A stretch of 64,000 bases of DNA from Albula goreensis. Taxonomy: Eukaryota > Chordata > Actinopteri > Albuliformes > Albulidae. Positions 25,269 through 37,932 of this stretch are shown piece by piece; the stretch's first letter is position 1; the number at the start of each line of letters is the position of its first letter. Under the pieces are notes generated by a model that was not told the origin of the DNA, made no database searches, and was given only the letters and a program-made list of their open reading frames with translations. Location of the stretch: NCBI GenBank assembly GCA_022829145.1, contig CM040764.1, positions 14,235,670 through 14,299,669 on the forward strand, written 5' to 3'. Position numbers and translations under genes: made by a program.

Positions 25269-28139
25269 TTTGCAAACCGATAGCTACATAGCTAGTGAAC
25301 AAAAAGCATGTCAGCAATGGAACCTTTAACATTATTTTGCTGCCTAAAATGCATAAACTTTGAATGACATGGTCATTTTCACAACAGTTGTGCAATATTA
25401 CATTCAACGCCTGCACATCATATGTGTGATTTTTTTTTTGTTTTTAATACAGGGGTGGGGCTTCTTCCCAACACCACATGAATATCATTATTGATTTTCC
25501 ATTGTGAAAACCCTTCTGTGTATAAGTATTGATTTCAGTGGGTTTTACAATCTAGATCTTGTGAACTGTGATCAGAGTTGTCTAGCAGTCTCCATTATTT
25601 GTATGGGGTTTGATGGCGTGGCTGTGCTCCAATTATCTTCAAAAGATCAGTTACAGAGAACTTGAAAAACATCTTGGAATGGAATACAAATGGAATCAAA
25701 TCACTTTGTGCAGCAATGTCTTTTGTGGATTCTGTTTGTCCTTAAAAGATAATTGTCACGACCATTTCGTCCCGCCTTATGCATTTAGACAGCACAAAAG
25801 CTTCAGTTTGATTCTGTTCAATTAATTGAACTGAGAAAGTCCCATTTAATCATGGCTTCCTCTCCCTTGCCTTTTGTCTTTCAAAAAGTCAAAGTTTTAA
25901 ACAAATCAGCACTTTTGCATTTTGAACTTGTGAAAAAATTCTTTTATTCATTGATAGAGTAAGCAATTACATTTTCCATTAGTGGATATTGATGTGCTCT
26001 TTTCTTTTTTTGGTCAAATGTTCTTGCTCTTGTTCTTGCTGACCTGGAGTTTGCAGCAGTAACCTCACAATGTAAAAGAAAAAAATGAATTGAACTAAAA
26101 CACAAGGGCAATGGATTTCAATCTGACCATTATTAGGGATGCCAGTTCAACCAGCCAATCAAAGTAAGAAGAAATGTGTGCTTCTTGGAGAAGTACTGCA
26201 GTCTTTTGGTCATTGCTAATATGTTCCATGGATGGTTGCTGTGATGGCAGGATGGTTTAGCTTCTCTCCTGTCTTACTGTGGGCAGCTTGTGCCAGGCCT
26301 GCTCTGCAGAAGCCCAGTGAGCAAGTTTCTGCCCCTCTGTTAACGTGATATTTCGGGGACTGAGGGCCGTCTGTTTGTCTGCTGTGAATAGCAGCAGGGT
26401 TCAAGAGGGGGGCGACCACTTGTTAGGAGCCGTCTGTCGGACAAACCCGATGGACACTGCAAATGTCAGCAAACCCACCCAAACCGTGGCCCTCCCCCAC
26501 TGCCCTGCAGTGAGGCCTGTCTGAGGTCCCTGATGGGGCAGCATTACAGCGCAGGGGAGCCTGGCGCCCCACTCCAAAACCAGCCCCTAAAAGCCATGTG
26601 TGTCTAATTCATTTTAGCCCCAGCCTGTTTCAGGAAACGCATTCTGGCCTCAGCTTAAGGTAGACGATGGCAAAATGTCATGTAATTCATACATGAATAT
26701 GGCAGTAAAGCAAATGCACATTGCATACATTAAAATTCAAATGAGTGTCACTATTTACATGACAGAATCACAGTCATGCATTGTAAAATTCTCACAAAAT
26801 GTCACATAAACATTGGTTTATGGAGCAACATCAAAAACATTATAGTAACTGCAGTTTCACAAATTGTGCAGAGAAAAGTAATTACATTCATAGGCTTGGC
26901 TACATGTAAAAAAAAAAAAAAAATTGTATGCATGCAATGAATGCATGCAAACCTATAGCCTGCATGGTAATGTTAATTGACAGGATACTGATTTCGAGTG
27001 GGAACACCCCACATCTCCCATTGAAGGAGCTGCAGGTGTCCCTTTGAGCTGAGCATACGGACACATTCCAGGCATCTTGTGTCTGAACAGATTTTTCAGT
27101 AGGATGGCCGGGCATGGTAGGGAGAAAGTCTGCCTCTTAATTTTACTCAATTATCCGGGCATTAATAGTATATAATGAAAGAAGTTTTTTTTTTTCACTG
27201 AATGTGAGAAATTCTGGTGTAATGTTTATAAAATTGCAAAGAATAATTAGCTAGGGATTACTTTTAAAGGTGTCCAACAATTTATAGTCAGCATTGTTCA
27301 AATGCAACTTGTCACTAAAAGTAGATACAATGGTTCTCCTTGCATTATTTATTTCCATGTGTGTCAGTAATTGGGGTTGTTGTGGGAGAGGGGTTTGTAG
27401 GTATGTCATGGCTCCTCTGTGTGAGCATACAATGGGGAGGATGACTGTCAAAGAGAGGGAGGGAGAGAAGAACAATTGGTTTGGTGCTGGAAGCTTGGAT
27501 TTAAAGAAAATTGCCTTCAACTGCAGACCAGCAGGAGGGAGGAGGAGGAAGATGAGCAAAAAGAGACCCAGAGAACAAATATGTTTGAGCCTTTCTCACC
27601 CTCTCTCAAAAATAATTCAGCTCCTCTCATTTAAAGCCTATTTTTAGTTTTTAAGCAGGTTTGTAATAATTTCATATAAATTAAGGACATGCAGTGGCAA
27701 AACCAACCCCCAGCCAGGCCAGGTGGGTAATTTAAATCAAAATGAAAAGGCCTTCATTTCCAATACTCACAAAAAAAATTGACTTTCTGTGTGAATTCTA
27801 AAAATGGAAGGAAAGTCAGCTCATTAATGAACTTCATTAATGCCTCTAAGATGGATATTCTCTCTGTTTGAGACCCGGTAGGCAATGTGTTCAGCTCAGT
27901 GGATTCATGTCGGCCCAGCACCTGTTCGGTGTCCGTATCTTTCTGCGGCAAAGCAGGGACTTTCCCAGCCTGAGAATCCAGCATGCTGCGGAGCACAATC
28001 ACATCTCAGATTCAAACTGCTGTCACCACAAAAGAAGGGATTAAAACCAAACTGAAGAAAAGGACGTCATTGCTGTGATGTAAATAGAATTTAAAAAAAT
28101 AGCAATGTTAATATGTGCCCCTCGAAACTACTGGGTCCA
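25269..28139. other. Non-coding stretch with one poly-A run
   Basis: Unique sequence. A 16-bp A-run lies at 26908-26923, followed by the doubled word atgcatgcaa at about 26929-26951. No gene, and no element assignable to the A-run. Confidence 0.5.
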
Positions 28140-28166
28140 AACACACACACACACACACACATACAC
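28140..28166. repeat. (CA)n microsatellite
   Basis: Short CA run with one AT interruption at its end. It lies inside a 191-codon open frame that has no other protein signature. Confidence 0.93.
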
Positions 28167-29403
28167 GCTTTTGCATTGCAGTACAGTTGCATGGACTGCC
28201 ATTGTCACACAATGTCACAGAGATGCTGGAGGATGTGATGTGGCCCTCTAACGCTATTAAAGATTCTCCAGCTGGCCAGAGATCCATTATTGTGTTGGCT
28301 GCTGGATGGGGGATGGGATGGGGCTGCAGGGCCGGTACATGTTTCAGGAGAAGTGGACCTACCCCCCCACTCCCCCAACAGAAACCTGAGAGAGGAGCAC
28401 CGTCCCGCCCTCACCTCCCAGCCTCATCCAGCACAGTCCTCCAGGTGTGCAGGTTATACTGCCTGCTCCCTGGGTACATCCCCAACACCGTGGGCACTTC
28501 ATGTCTCCATGCTAGACCTCCTGAGGCCTCTCTGAGTAATGCCTCACATTTATCCCAGTTTACTCCGGCCCAAGAGACCCTGGCTCAGACCGCTCAGGCA
28601 TGCTGGGGCTCCTGGTCTTTCCACTTGCATATCCTCAGCAAGAGATCTTGGGCAGCCGTTTTGGGCAGTACTGTTGATTGCCATTATTGAGAGATTGACT
28701 TTTTAACTGTCAGGTCTCCTGTATTGCTCAGACATAACAAGAAAAATGGGGACTCGCTCAGCTCCTGGAGAGAGATTGTGGAAAATGAAAAAGGAGTAAC
28801 CACAACAACACTGTCAATGATAAGCCTGGTTTCCAGAATCACACTATACAAATTGGTGTACAGGTGCAGTCGAAGCTGCCCTACATCCACCCAGCACTCC
28901 TGAAAGAGGTAGACATCTTCAAAGATAGTCATCAGAGTTCTGGAAAGGTTGCTTGGAATGTATTTTCAAAATACATTACAAACAAATAAATCATTTCATT
29001 TTGCTTAGCTGTGCATTCACAAATAACATACATCACTAAATGCAATCTGTGTTGTCATGGTGACAGGGTTAAAAAACTGCTTCCTCTTTTGTGGAATCTG
29101 AAATGCTATATTCAAAAGTGAGAATCACCACCAGCCCGAATACCAGTTGAGATTTCCTCTCTCACACACACATACACGTGTAGGCTTCTCTTTACTCTAT
29201 ATTTTATAAGGTATCCCAGTGTCAAGGGTCTGACTGAGTCTTTTTCTGGTTGGGGAAAAAGGACTTTAATAATTTAAAAGCGTCCCCATCGTGTTATTAC
29301 TGAAGGTGTAATCCAGGTGGAATCCCCAAATCTGTGTTAGAATGGAACCCTTTCTGAGGCCTGTTTAATTAAATGGAACACCTATGGTAGGGCAACTGGA
29401 GAT

Positions 29404-29404
<1 letters not shown>
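28167..29404. other. Non-coding stretch, nothing recognised
   Basis: GC-richer between about 28.2 and 28.65 kb, including a C-run (acctaccccccc) near 28361. No gene recognised. Confidence 0.5.
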
Positions 29405-29493
<89 letters not shown>

Positions 29494-29594
29494 CGTGCGC
29501 ACACACACGTGCAGTGGTGTTTGTGTTGTGTGCTCATTAGCACTGTCTGTAAATATGAAATTGACTTTCTATCTCCTCTATACCTAATCATATC
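29405..29594. repeat. TG microsatellite module, copy 1
   Basis: About 86 bp of pure TG, then gcgtgcgtgcgc and acacacacgtgc, an inversion from TG to CA that can fold on itself, then a unique flank to 29594. The flank recurs at 29853-29915: 61 of 63 bases match from gctcattagcac to cctaatcatatc. Copy 1 and copy 2 are therefore a duplication. Confidence 0.95.
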
Positions 29595-29709
29595 ATTGTG
29601 TTATGCACAATGAGATACCTGACTGATTCAGAGAAAAATGGTTTTGCCAAAGCCCTCAGTAAAATGGCTCATAATTTTTAAAGGTCACTATGCTGTCTTT
29701 ATTCACTCG

Positions 29710-29915
<206 letters not shown>

Positions 29916-31054
29916 CCTTTCAACCTTGAATGGCATTCTGAGGAGAATGGAGCTGATGTAATGGATAGTATTTTCTCTATTGCTGCTGATTCATTAAATT
30001 GTTCAGATGAGTGACAGGCATGGGGTCTTCCTAATTTGGGAATTCCGCCCTTCAATGATTCATTGCAGAAACCAAGTGAAGCTCGTAGCTTTAGTCTTGA
30101 TCCCTTTTTACACATCTTCCATGGACAGATGTGACAGACGTGTGCATTACTCTTACTTTTACCTCACGTTACAATATGCTTCACCTGCATGATGTATGAG
30201 TGTCTGACTGAATTTATGGAACAAATTTCACATACAAATGTGCTCCCATGATGCAAGCATTTTAGTGACTTTAAGGCTAAAATTTCTGGCCCTCATATAC
30301 AGCTCGTAAATGTATAACACTCTCCGTAGGCTCTGAAAACACAGGTCCTTCAGACAGTTCAGTGAGGTAAATAAAGATCTGCAAAGTCTGGGAAGGAGGC
30401 GTCATGCACCCCTTTAAGGCTGGAATTCACACCATACTGGTATTCCCAAGACCTGCGTGCATCTCGGAGGCTGGGCAGTTTGGGCTGCACGGGAGATGCC
30501 CTTTGGGGTTTCAGAGGCTGTCAGGATTTCACAGAGCCCTTTGTTCTCGCAGCCAGACTTTCAAATGCCTCTAGAGATCCCATACTGCGCACAACTTTTT
30601 TGATGTGTACCCTTTTCCAAAGAGACAACCCTACCTGTGATCAACTTTCAGCAGAACTTTGTTTCAAAGAGTGAATCTTTGCCTCCAGAATGCTGCTCAA
30701 CTTTCAACATAAATGTCTGTAAATGCTCAGATCTGTGAATGGCAATTGACAGGAAAGCATGTATTCACAACAGCAGCTGTCATATATTTATGAAAATTAA
30801 TTGTCTGATAAAGGGGGTTTGGCCCATGTATTCATGTGAGGACTTATCAAAGAGAATGAAAACCAGTCACTGAGGAGCGAAAAGGAAATTGTATTAAATA
30901 TTGTTAAATATGCTCTTGGTACATGTTTATGCATTAAATGATAACATTTAAATATAACAAATGTTAACAGGTATGTTCTCATCATTTTGAGACATTTGAC
31001 TTTGTTACATTTATTTCAGTGACAAAGCAAATAATACACCGCAAAATGTGGATC
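29916..31054. other. Non-coding stretch, nothing recognised
   Basis: Unique sequence. No coding frame or repeat recognised. Confidence 0.55.
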
Positions 31055-31183
31055 TTAAGGACCACATTCTTGGATTTGGATTAAGCATGGTTCTAGACTG
31101 AAATCTTTTTTTTTTCTTTTCAGTGTAGATCTTCACAGAGGTTTTTTTTAGTCTTGGGCTAGGCTGAATCCAAATCCAGGAAT
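31055..31183. mobile_element. Palindromic MITE-like element
   Basis: The left arm (ggatttggattaagc, from about 31072) and right arm (gctgaatccaaatcc, ending near 31180) are inverted copies that continue inward to about 31105 and 31143. They enclose a T-rich centre with ttcagtgtagat. Roughly three quarters of 40 aligned arm bases pair. A TTAA lies at 31055-31058, the target type used by piggyBac-like transposons. The right boundary is blurred. From memory, this resembles a short hairpin MITE found widely in fish (arms like ggattaagcctagtcc). It has no coding capacity. Confidence 0.65.
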
Positions 31184-31799
31184 CTGTGAGCAGGAAATGG
31201 GCCCTGAAGGCAGCACAAAATGGCTGATATAGATAACTACTCCTATAAAACTAAAGCTACTTGAAGCGTAAATATCTGACATTATTTTGCTGTTTGTATC
31301 GTCATACACAAGTAAATGTAGAAACTTGAATAAGGGTTTTTTTTTTCATGGTAGCCAGTGGTCATACAGACAACAGAATTGCAAAAAATCCACCTGAAGA
31401 TGGAATATTTTTGCCTTCATTTTCTGGTTATGGTGGCACCAGCAGTAACTGCTATGCAGACAGAATAGTGCTTGGTTGTTTAGGCAGAAACTCCAGCTGC
31501 ATGATAATGCCTTGCATCTCCATGGACTCTGCTGTTCAGATACAGAGTGTAGTTGGGTCCTGCTGGAGGCTTTTGGCCGACAGGATTATATCTGAAATTT
31601 GCATGATCTATGGAACTGTTTGCCTGAGCAAGCTAATTTTTTTTGTGCAGATATGTGCTGAATTTTAAAAAAACAAGCTCATTCATCACAAAATATTTGT
31701 GAAGGCCTGAGTGAGAGTGCATTTTTTGGGGGGTTGGGGGTCAGGTGAGCGCAGGGTATCATACATGGGATCTGTGATGTGATGCACTCAGAGGTATCT
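31184..31799. other. Non-coding stretch between two mobile elements
   Basis: No gene. Two short T/A-runs and a G-run (ttttttggggggttgggggtc, about 31723-31742). Confidence 0.5.
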
Positions 31800-32006
31800 T
31801 TGGAGGATGGTTTGGGGGCTGGGATGCTCATAGGTTACAGGTTTGATTCCCAGCTAGGGCACAGCTATTGTATCTTTGTGCGATATACCTGAATTGCTTC
31901 CATATAATATCCAGCTGTACAAATGGATAGTGTGTAACATTTCATTGTGTAATTTACTCTTTTGAGAGGATCTGCTAAAGACCTCAAATGAAAATGCAAT
32001 GTAATG
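31800..32006 (+). mobile_element. tRNA-derived SINE, teleost type, diverged
   Basis: The tRNA-like head keeps a clear B-box (ggtttgattcccagc, about 31840). Next come body words agctattgtatc, acctgaattgcttc and tatccagctgtacaaatgg, a tail region reading gaggatctgctaaag, and a final aatgcaatgtaatg. The order and wording match, from memory, the common fish SINE body (cctgaattgcttcagta, tatccagctgtataaatgg, gcgtctgctaaatg) that uses an L2-like partner for retrotransposition. The A-box is poor. No obvious target duplication was seen. Many substitutions imply an old, inactive copy. Confidence 0.75.
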
Positions 32007-32299
32007 CTAATCTCATTTTACGCTGGAGTGTTTTTGCAATGATTTATGCTGGTGCTGGAGCTGACCACATTGAGTCTTCAAAGCAATGGCCTAAGCCAAA
32101 TATATGTGCCATTGGCCTCTCCCCCCAGACCTCAGATCCTAGACTCTGGGCCTTCGAGTCAATGCTGGGAGTTGAGATCTGTATGGCTGCTGCAGTCACT
32201 GGCATGACTGGTTGTATAATCTCTGAAAGCCTGTCAGCTGTCCTCCAGTCATTTCAATGCAGTGAGACAAGCTCCTCACAGAAAAACTTTCTTGTTCAT
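32007..32299. other. Non-coding stretch, nothing recognised
   Basis: A 183-codon plus frame (31988-32539) starts in the SINE tail and runs through here. It matches no known protein and is rejected. Confidence 0.5.
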
Positions 32300-32540
32300 G
32301 TACTTCATTCAGCTGCCCTTGGTTTGATTAATCACGCTGGGGGGTTAATGAATACCATTAACAAGCTTTTGTTTTTTTCTCCCAGTCTTTGTCCAAAGCA
32401 CAGCCAAGTGAATTCAATTTGCAAAAAAAAATCCAATGCTCAAATTCCATATCAGGAAAAAACTGAGAATTTCACGCTGGTTTTTCTTTCTGGGTTTGCT
32501 CGCTTTGAAAGGGCTGCCTGTGAAATAAATAAAATATGAA
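32300..32540. promoter_or_regulatory. Candidate conserved non-coding element
   Basis: Dense homeodomain-type words (ttgattaatcac, ggttaatgaata, accattaac) plus caatttgca in a non-repetitive block. Enhancer-like by texture only. Confidence 0.25.
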
Positions 32541-32726
32541 ATATTCCTCTTAATGCACCTCCCAGCTAATCAGCAGTGCCTGTCTGTCAGCCAAAATCCA
32601 AAGTAATGCATGCACAATGTTTCACAATGGTAGACATTAGCATAAATTTCCCTGACATCTTATGACACCTCGCATCTTTGTATGGGAGACATGGTGGAGC
32701 TCAACCCTCAAATAACTGCATACATG

Positions 32727-32779
32727 ACACACACACACACAGACACACACACACGCACACACAGACAGTCACACACACA
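32727..32779. repeat. Interrupted (CA)n microsatellite
   Basis: CA units interrupted by AGAC, GCAC and AGTC. Confidence 0.93.
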
Positions 32780-35700
32780 AGCATATGTAAATGTCTACAC
32801 ACAGTATCAGTAAGCTACATGCCTCTCCATCTGAGGTCTCCAGTGCACAGAAATGATATGTGAGGGGGAGAGATATATTACATTATTAACACGGGGTTTC
32901 TCCACAGTAATAGTTTGATTAATGGTTGCTCAGGAGGCCTGGTAGTAGATCACTTCAACAAAAGGCCATTATACCCTATCTTCTCCTGTTGAATTGTAAA
33001 ATCTAGAGACACAGTCCACTACTCATAAAATTCCTGACTTCAAAAGCCTCATGAAGCGCTTCTCTTGTGCAAAAGATTACAAAACAAAATGGCAGGCTTT
33101 TGCAAGGAACTGAAAGCTTAAAATCATAGGGTTCTGTCTACAACCCTACAGTTTTGTAGACTACAAAGATATTAAGATATTATGAGTTCATGTGTAAGCT
33201 CCATATCATGGCATGGTTTTGCATGGTGTCTGTATCAGTTCTCATGTGTTTGATGTTTAAAAAAGACTATTTTAGGTTTTTAAGTGTTGTTCAGGAGACT
33301 GTTGCAACAATTCATGGTATAAAATAGTAAAAACAAAATTCACTATCAATGTATTCAAATTTAATTAATTCATTCTTTAAATATTCAAACATAATAAAAA
33401 AACAGTGTTGCTGAATAATTCTATGTCTGCAATATGGCTTCACAGACAACAGTCATTGATTTATAGTTGAAAGATGAATTGTTGATGATTCAGAGAGAGG
33501 CGAGAGCAATGGAGGACCCTTCTTTCGTGTTCCCTCTTGTTTTCACCCCAGTTGGATAAAAACTATAGAGTTTAATACAGAATATGTTTTATCCTTATAA
33601 AATGTGTTATAAACATGTAATAATGATTGGTGAACCATTGAGAAGGTAAAATTTGCTTCTCATCCCAGCAATAAAAGAGGGGAAAAAGCTACAGATGTCA
33701 TTGCATAGCTTCGGATTGTTTTTCATTTGTCCTTAGATAAAGGAGCCAGCCTGTTCATTATGTTATTTCCTTTACAAAACGAGTGAAATGAACTGTGTTT
33801 AGAGGATGGAGAGCCTCAGAAAATGAGCAAGAAAAATGATGATCAAATGCTTGAGTTCAATGGCAGTCCAAGTTAAGATTGTCAGAGTCTGAATTGTTTC
33901 AATTCACTTGCTCCCTTTTATGCTTACAACTTTTTTTACTGCAGCAGATATGCATAGTTTGTGCCGCTAATCATTTTTAATTACTTCAAAAGTCTGTAAT
34001 CCATATATGCTGGCTGGTTTTATAATGATAAGTGAAGTAGGGAATGTTACCCAAGGTGTAAAACATCCATTGATTCCTCTTTCAGTGCTATAAAAAGGTC
34101 TCCAGAGGGAGAATGTCTTGATCTGTCATGTTTATGTTATGTGGTTTATGGATATAGGCAGGGCTGGGATGAGCTGTGATGAGCTGGCATTTTGCATTGG
34201 TTCAGTTGGTCACGGTGATGAAATGTGCATTGCTTCACACTGTACAAACCTTGCTGTATTATATGTTTCCATCATCGCAGTGGCTGTGCCTATAGCTCTT
34301 GAGATGTGCAGTTCTGCTTCTTTTGCGAGATTCGTTTTGTGAGATTAAAAATGGATTACAGTTGTAATGGTATACATTCATCAAATCATAACAGAACCAC
34401 AGACTTTTTGTAAACAGACTCAGGTTTTAAAGTGAAACTGAGTCAGCAGCAGATTCTGTATCTCCATAATACAGAGTGGCTTTAATCATTGCTTGCGAAT
34501 GCCTTTTTCCAGGAGGTTATTCTCCTCCTTTCATGTCACTGAAGCAGGCACAAATGTAGCCCCTCTTTGTCAATAAATGTCTCGAGCTGTAGCAACACTT
34601 TACCCAGCCACCTCTCTGATTTTACGCTAACAAACAAAAGAGTGTTCTGACTGTTTCGGTTTTGTCTGTTTGGTGAACATCAAAGTTCATTTTCTAAAGT
34701 GTTCTTCGCTTGGAGCTGGCTTTGTTGTATTGATGTTTTCAGTGCATTCTGTCAGCTTGAGCAAATGCCATTTGTGCTCAAGAGTGAGCGATTCTGCTTT
34801 TTACAAGATAAGTCCATTCATTTTGTATCCTGGTTTACATACCCTAACAGCAAATAATACTTTATCCTATTGCAGAATTTGCATAATTGTACATCTGCAT
34901 GCCTCTGTTGCAGCTGAAGCAATAAGTCAGTCAAATTCATTTAAATAAGAAAAGCTCTTTAAATCTGTTTTGTGCTGGATTGAAATCACTGTGCTCTTAT
35001 TAGCCAATGTAATGACATAATCTAAAAAAAAAACCTTGAATAAATGTATTCCCATAATTTCATTTTCTGTTAAAAGCACTGATGAGCTGAAGGGGTAGCT
35101 GGTAATACTCATAATAACTCATCTCCACCACTGTCCATTTACAGTTACCAATAAATCATTCAATTTTCTAACAAAGCATAATTTCCCATCAATTTATGTA
35201 AACTGGATTATGAAAAGACAGTTCTTTTTGAACCTGCAGAGACAATGAAAAAGAAAAAAATTACAATGACCATCCAATTTAATAAGCCAATTTAGTATGA
35301 CATATGAAATATTTAATATATGTATATTTTGTTAGTTAAATTTCATCATCCAAACTGAAAGTTATATTTTCTTTTCCCCTAAAGGAACCATCATGTGCAT
35401 TTGAAGGGCTCTTGGATGTTAGGGATAATGTCATTTTTAAATGGGTTTTGGTATGTGGTACTGTTTGTGCTTTGGGATGGGAAAAAACCTGAATGTGCAT
35501 TTCTGTGAAACATGATAATGAAAATGAAAAGACGAGGCATTGGAGAGTTAAAGCTGGGGTCACATGTGCCGTTTGGTAAACTTGTGACAACACTGGATTT
35601 TAGTTCTACCCTTTCATGTCATTTCACCTCATCCATTGTTTTCCAGTAAGCAGAGAAACAGCCCCCTGCTTATAATTGTTGAGAAACACAGAGACTCATT

Positions 35701-35885
35701 TACACTCAATTCCATGGCCTGGCCTTCAGGCATGTTTTATTCATTGGATACACGCTTGTTTTACATGACACGTTGCAGCCATTCCCTGGCTTCTCGCGTG
35801 GCAGGCGGGCTCCATGGCAACAGCCTTGTGTTGACTGCATTGGTTTGTGTTTACTGTGGAGACTTGAGTTAACCATAAAAATCTG
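32780..35885. other. Long non-coding stretch, nothing recognised
   Basis: AT-rich unique sequence. A TATAAAAAG word lies at about 34089 with no supporting signals. The block at about 33.7-33.9 kb could be a conserved element by texture. No gene or classifiable repeat. Confidence 0.5.
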
Positions 35886-36120
35886 GGCAGCACATTATTT
35901 TAGGGTTCACAAGTTCAGGAATTATTAAGACTTTTTTTAGACCTTTTTAAAGGCTCCATAACAATTTTTTTTATCATTAGCCACATGTTGAGGTACCTTA
36001 TTTATGTCACTTGTGAGTTGTTAATGAAGATATCTTAAATGCCCATTTATAAATAAACCTTATAAACTTCCTTAATTATTATGTAATTCAATAGGAATAC
36101 AGTAATTAAAGTGCTTGTGA
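35886..36120. repeat. Degraded interspersed repeat, class uncertain
   Basis: The start (gcagcacattattttagggt) resembles, from memory, the common fish repeat opening GGTAACACTTTATTTTAGGGT. The far end (atttataaataaacc, ttccttaattattatg) resembles the A/T-rich tail seen in the same kind of repeats. The interior is too diverged to class. Confidence 0.35.
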
Positions 36121-36402
36121 ATTCTACGCTGATTGCATGTTGGCTGGACAGGCTTTTGTGCAGGTTTGTCTTTACTATACAGGTTTGCATATCAACCTGT
36201 ACGACAAATTACAGATATTTCCACCTGCACTCCGTGTCGATGTCATGAAAGCATGAAAAGGTGTGTAAGCCGGTCATCTTTTCCCAGGCCTCTCAGAGTG
36301 AGAGAGCCTTCCAAATCACCTGCTTCATTTGGGGAAGACATGAATCAGCTCTCATTCACTACTTCATAATCGCCTAGGTGTGGACAGAAGCTAGCTAGCA
36401 CG
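36121..36402. other. Non-coding stretch, nothing recognised
   Basis: No gene or repeat recognised. Confidence 0.5.
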
Positions 36403-36430
36403 CCCCCCACCCCCCCACACCCCCCCCCCC
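36403..36430 (-). repeat. C-tract (G-quadruplex potential on the minus strand)
   Basis: Runs of 6, 7 and 11 C separated by single A or ACA. The minus strand carries matching G-runs, enough for a four-run quadruplex, and the plus strand could form an i-motif. Confidence 0.8.
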
Positions 36431-37384
36431 ATTGCACAGACTGCTGCATATTTGACTGTAAGGCTTTGCTCTTCAGGTCTGGGGCCACACAGACTTCCAG
36501 CAGAGGCGCTGGCGTGTCAGCTGCATTACAGCCCTGTCAGGTGCTTTTAACCCATCACAGCTCCACTGGAATGTTTTAAGACGTGTCACAGCAGGAGCAT
36601 GGGGGTCGCTAGTGGAATGAAGACATGGTACAGAGTGATTTATATCTGTACTATATATACTACTATGAAGGATTCCATTTTCAGGCCATTTTTATTTCGT
36701 TCCAGGCAACAGTAACCATTGAGCAGAACTGTTGTGTGCTTTTAGAAAGAATTAACTTGATAAGGTTATGGTCAATGGCCCCTATCGTCTCATTTTATGC
36801 TAAACATGTGGCGTAATGACAGGTTTGACCACCATGCTGAGCAGGAAGTGGATAGAGGACACATTAAAAGGCAGTAAATTTGCCTACGGCCATTTTTCTC
36901 TCCCTCGTGGGCTGTAAATCAAAGTAAAATTGATCAAAAAAAAACAACAACATAAAAAGCCATAGACCATTGCCTTTTAGCCTGAGGGCCTTTTTTGAGC
37001 ATTCCACCATGAAAGCAATGCAGGCTATGACTTAAAACAGGCCTGATGAAGGCACTGAGCAACAGCTGGGCTCAGCAATCAACTTCAGTCGTGCAAGCCT
37101 CCATGTGAGTGCTGTCCATGGTGCTGAAGGCCTCCCGTCATTTAAAAAAAGAGCAGGCACCTCTAACAGCTCACAAAGTGCCTGTCCTTCCATAGCCAAG
37201 GTGGAACAAACGCAGTACAGGCAGTTTTGATGGTTCCCAGTGCTGCAGCGGTGACATGGTGTGCATGGCTGTCCTCACTCCCCAAGTAAATTTAAGCTGT
37301 AATGCTCCACCATACCGACACCCCCCAACAACAAACTTAAAAACTCAACTGTTCATACCATATGCATACCATAGCCTCATTCGA
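36431..37384. other. Non-coding stretch, nothing recognised
   Basis: Unique sequence with a short A-run near 36938. No gene recognised. Confidence 0.5.
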
Positions 37385-37880
37385 GAACAATTACAGAGAT
37401 GAAGCCAAATCCAAAACCAGAGTCATGAGCAGGCACAGGGTGAAAACCAGGAGGTCACAGCAACAGGGCAAAAACAGAATCCAAAGACGAAGTTGAGAAA
37501 TACAGGCAAAGTCAAAACCAGGCAGTCAAGCAGTCAGAACAAGAACACAATCAAAAATCTGTAAACAGGCACAGATCAGAAGGGGAAGGCCAAACAGGAG
37601 CAAAAAGGCTTGTAGCTCAAATGAGCACAAGGAAACAGAGACAAATTTGCACTGAATGAGAGAATAAATACACAGTTAATGAGCATGAACGATACACAGG
37701 TGAACAACAGGGCAGGTGAAACAAATGAGCAATCAGCTAGCGAGGTAACAATGAAGGTGGGGCAAACACAAAAGGGCAACAATAACAAAAGCACATGGAT
37801 GGGAAATGGAAACACCAAAATACGGGAAAACAACTGAACAAAACCAAAAGTAAAAATGAGAGAAACAAACCATTACAGGG
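37385..37880 (-). mobile_element. LTR-like fossil fragment, minus orientation
   Basis: About 500 bp extremely poor in T on the plus strand (aaaaccaggcagtcaagcag, agaacaagaacacaatc). Read on the minus strand it is a T-rich run of CCTGTTT, TTTTGGTTTTG and TGCCTG words. From memory, many fish solo LTRs of Gypsy-like retrotransposons have this composition and start TGTMATGG. The plus strand ends ccattaca at about 37871-37878, which fits such a start. The other end is not defined and no coding part is present. It is broken and apparently old. Confidence 0.4.
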
Positions 37881-37881
<1 letters not shown>

Positions 37882-37914
<33 letters not shown>

Positions 37915-37932
37915 GTTGTCGTTATTGTTGTT
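37882..37932. repeat. (ATT)11 microsatellite with GTT-rich extension
   Basis: Pure ATT at 37882-37914, then gttgtcgttattgttgtt. It directly abuts the LTR-like fossil. Confidence 0.95.

Noticed and set aside
28115-28690. 191-codon plus frame
   Set aside because: Begins in a CA repeat, no domain, no family resemblance, and other frames in the same GC-richer patch are also open.
31988-32539. 183-codon plus frame
   Set aside because: Starts in the tail of a SINE and runs through a candidate conserved non-coding block. No protein signature.
34089-34098. TATAAAAAG promoter-like word
   Set aside because: No initiator, donor or open frame downstream. AT-rich background makes it expected by chance.
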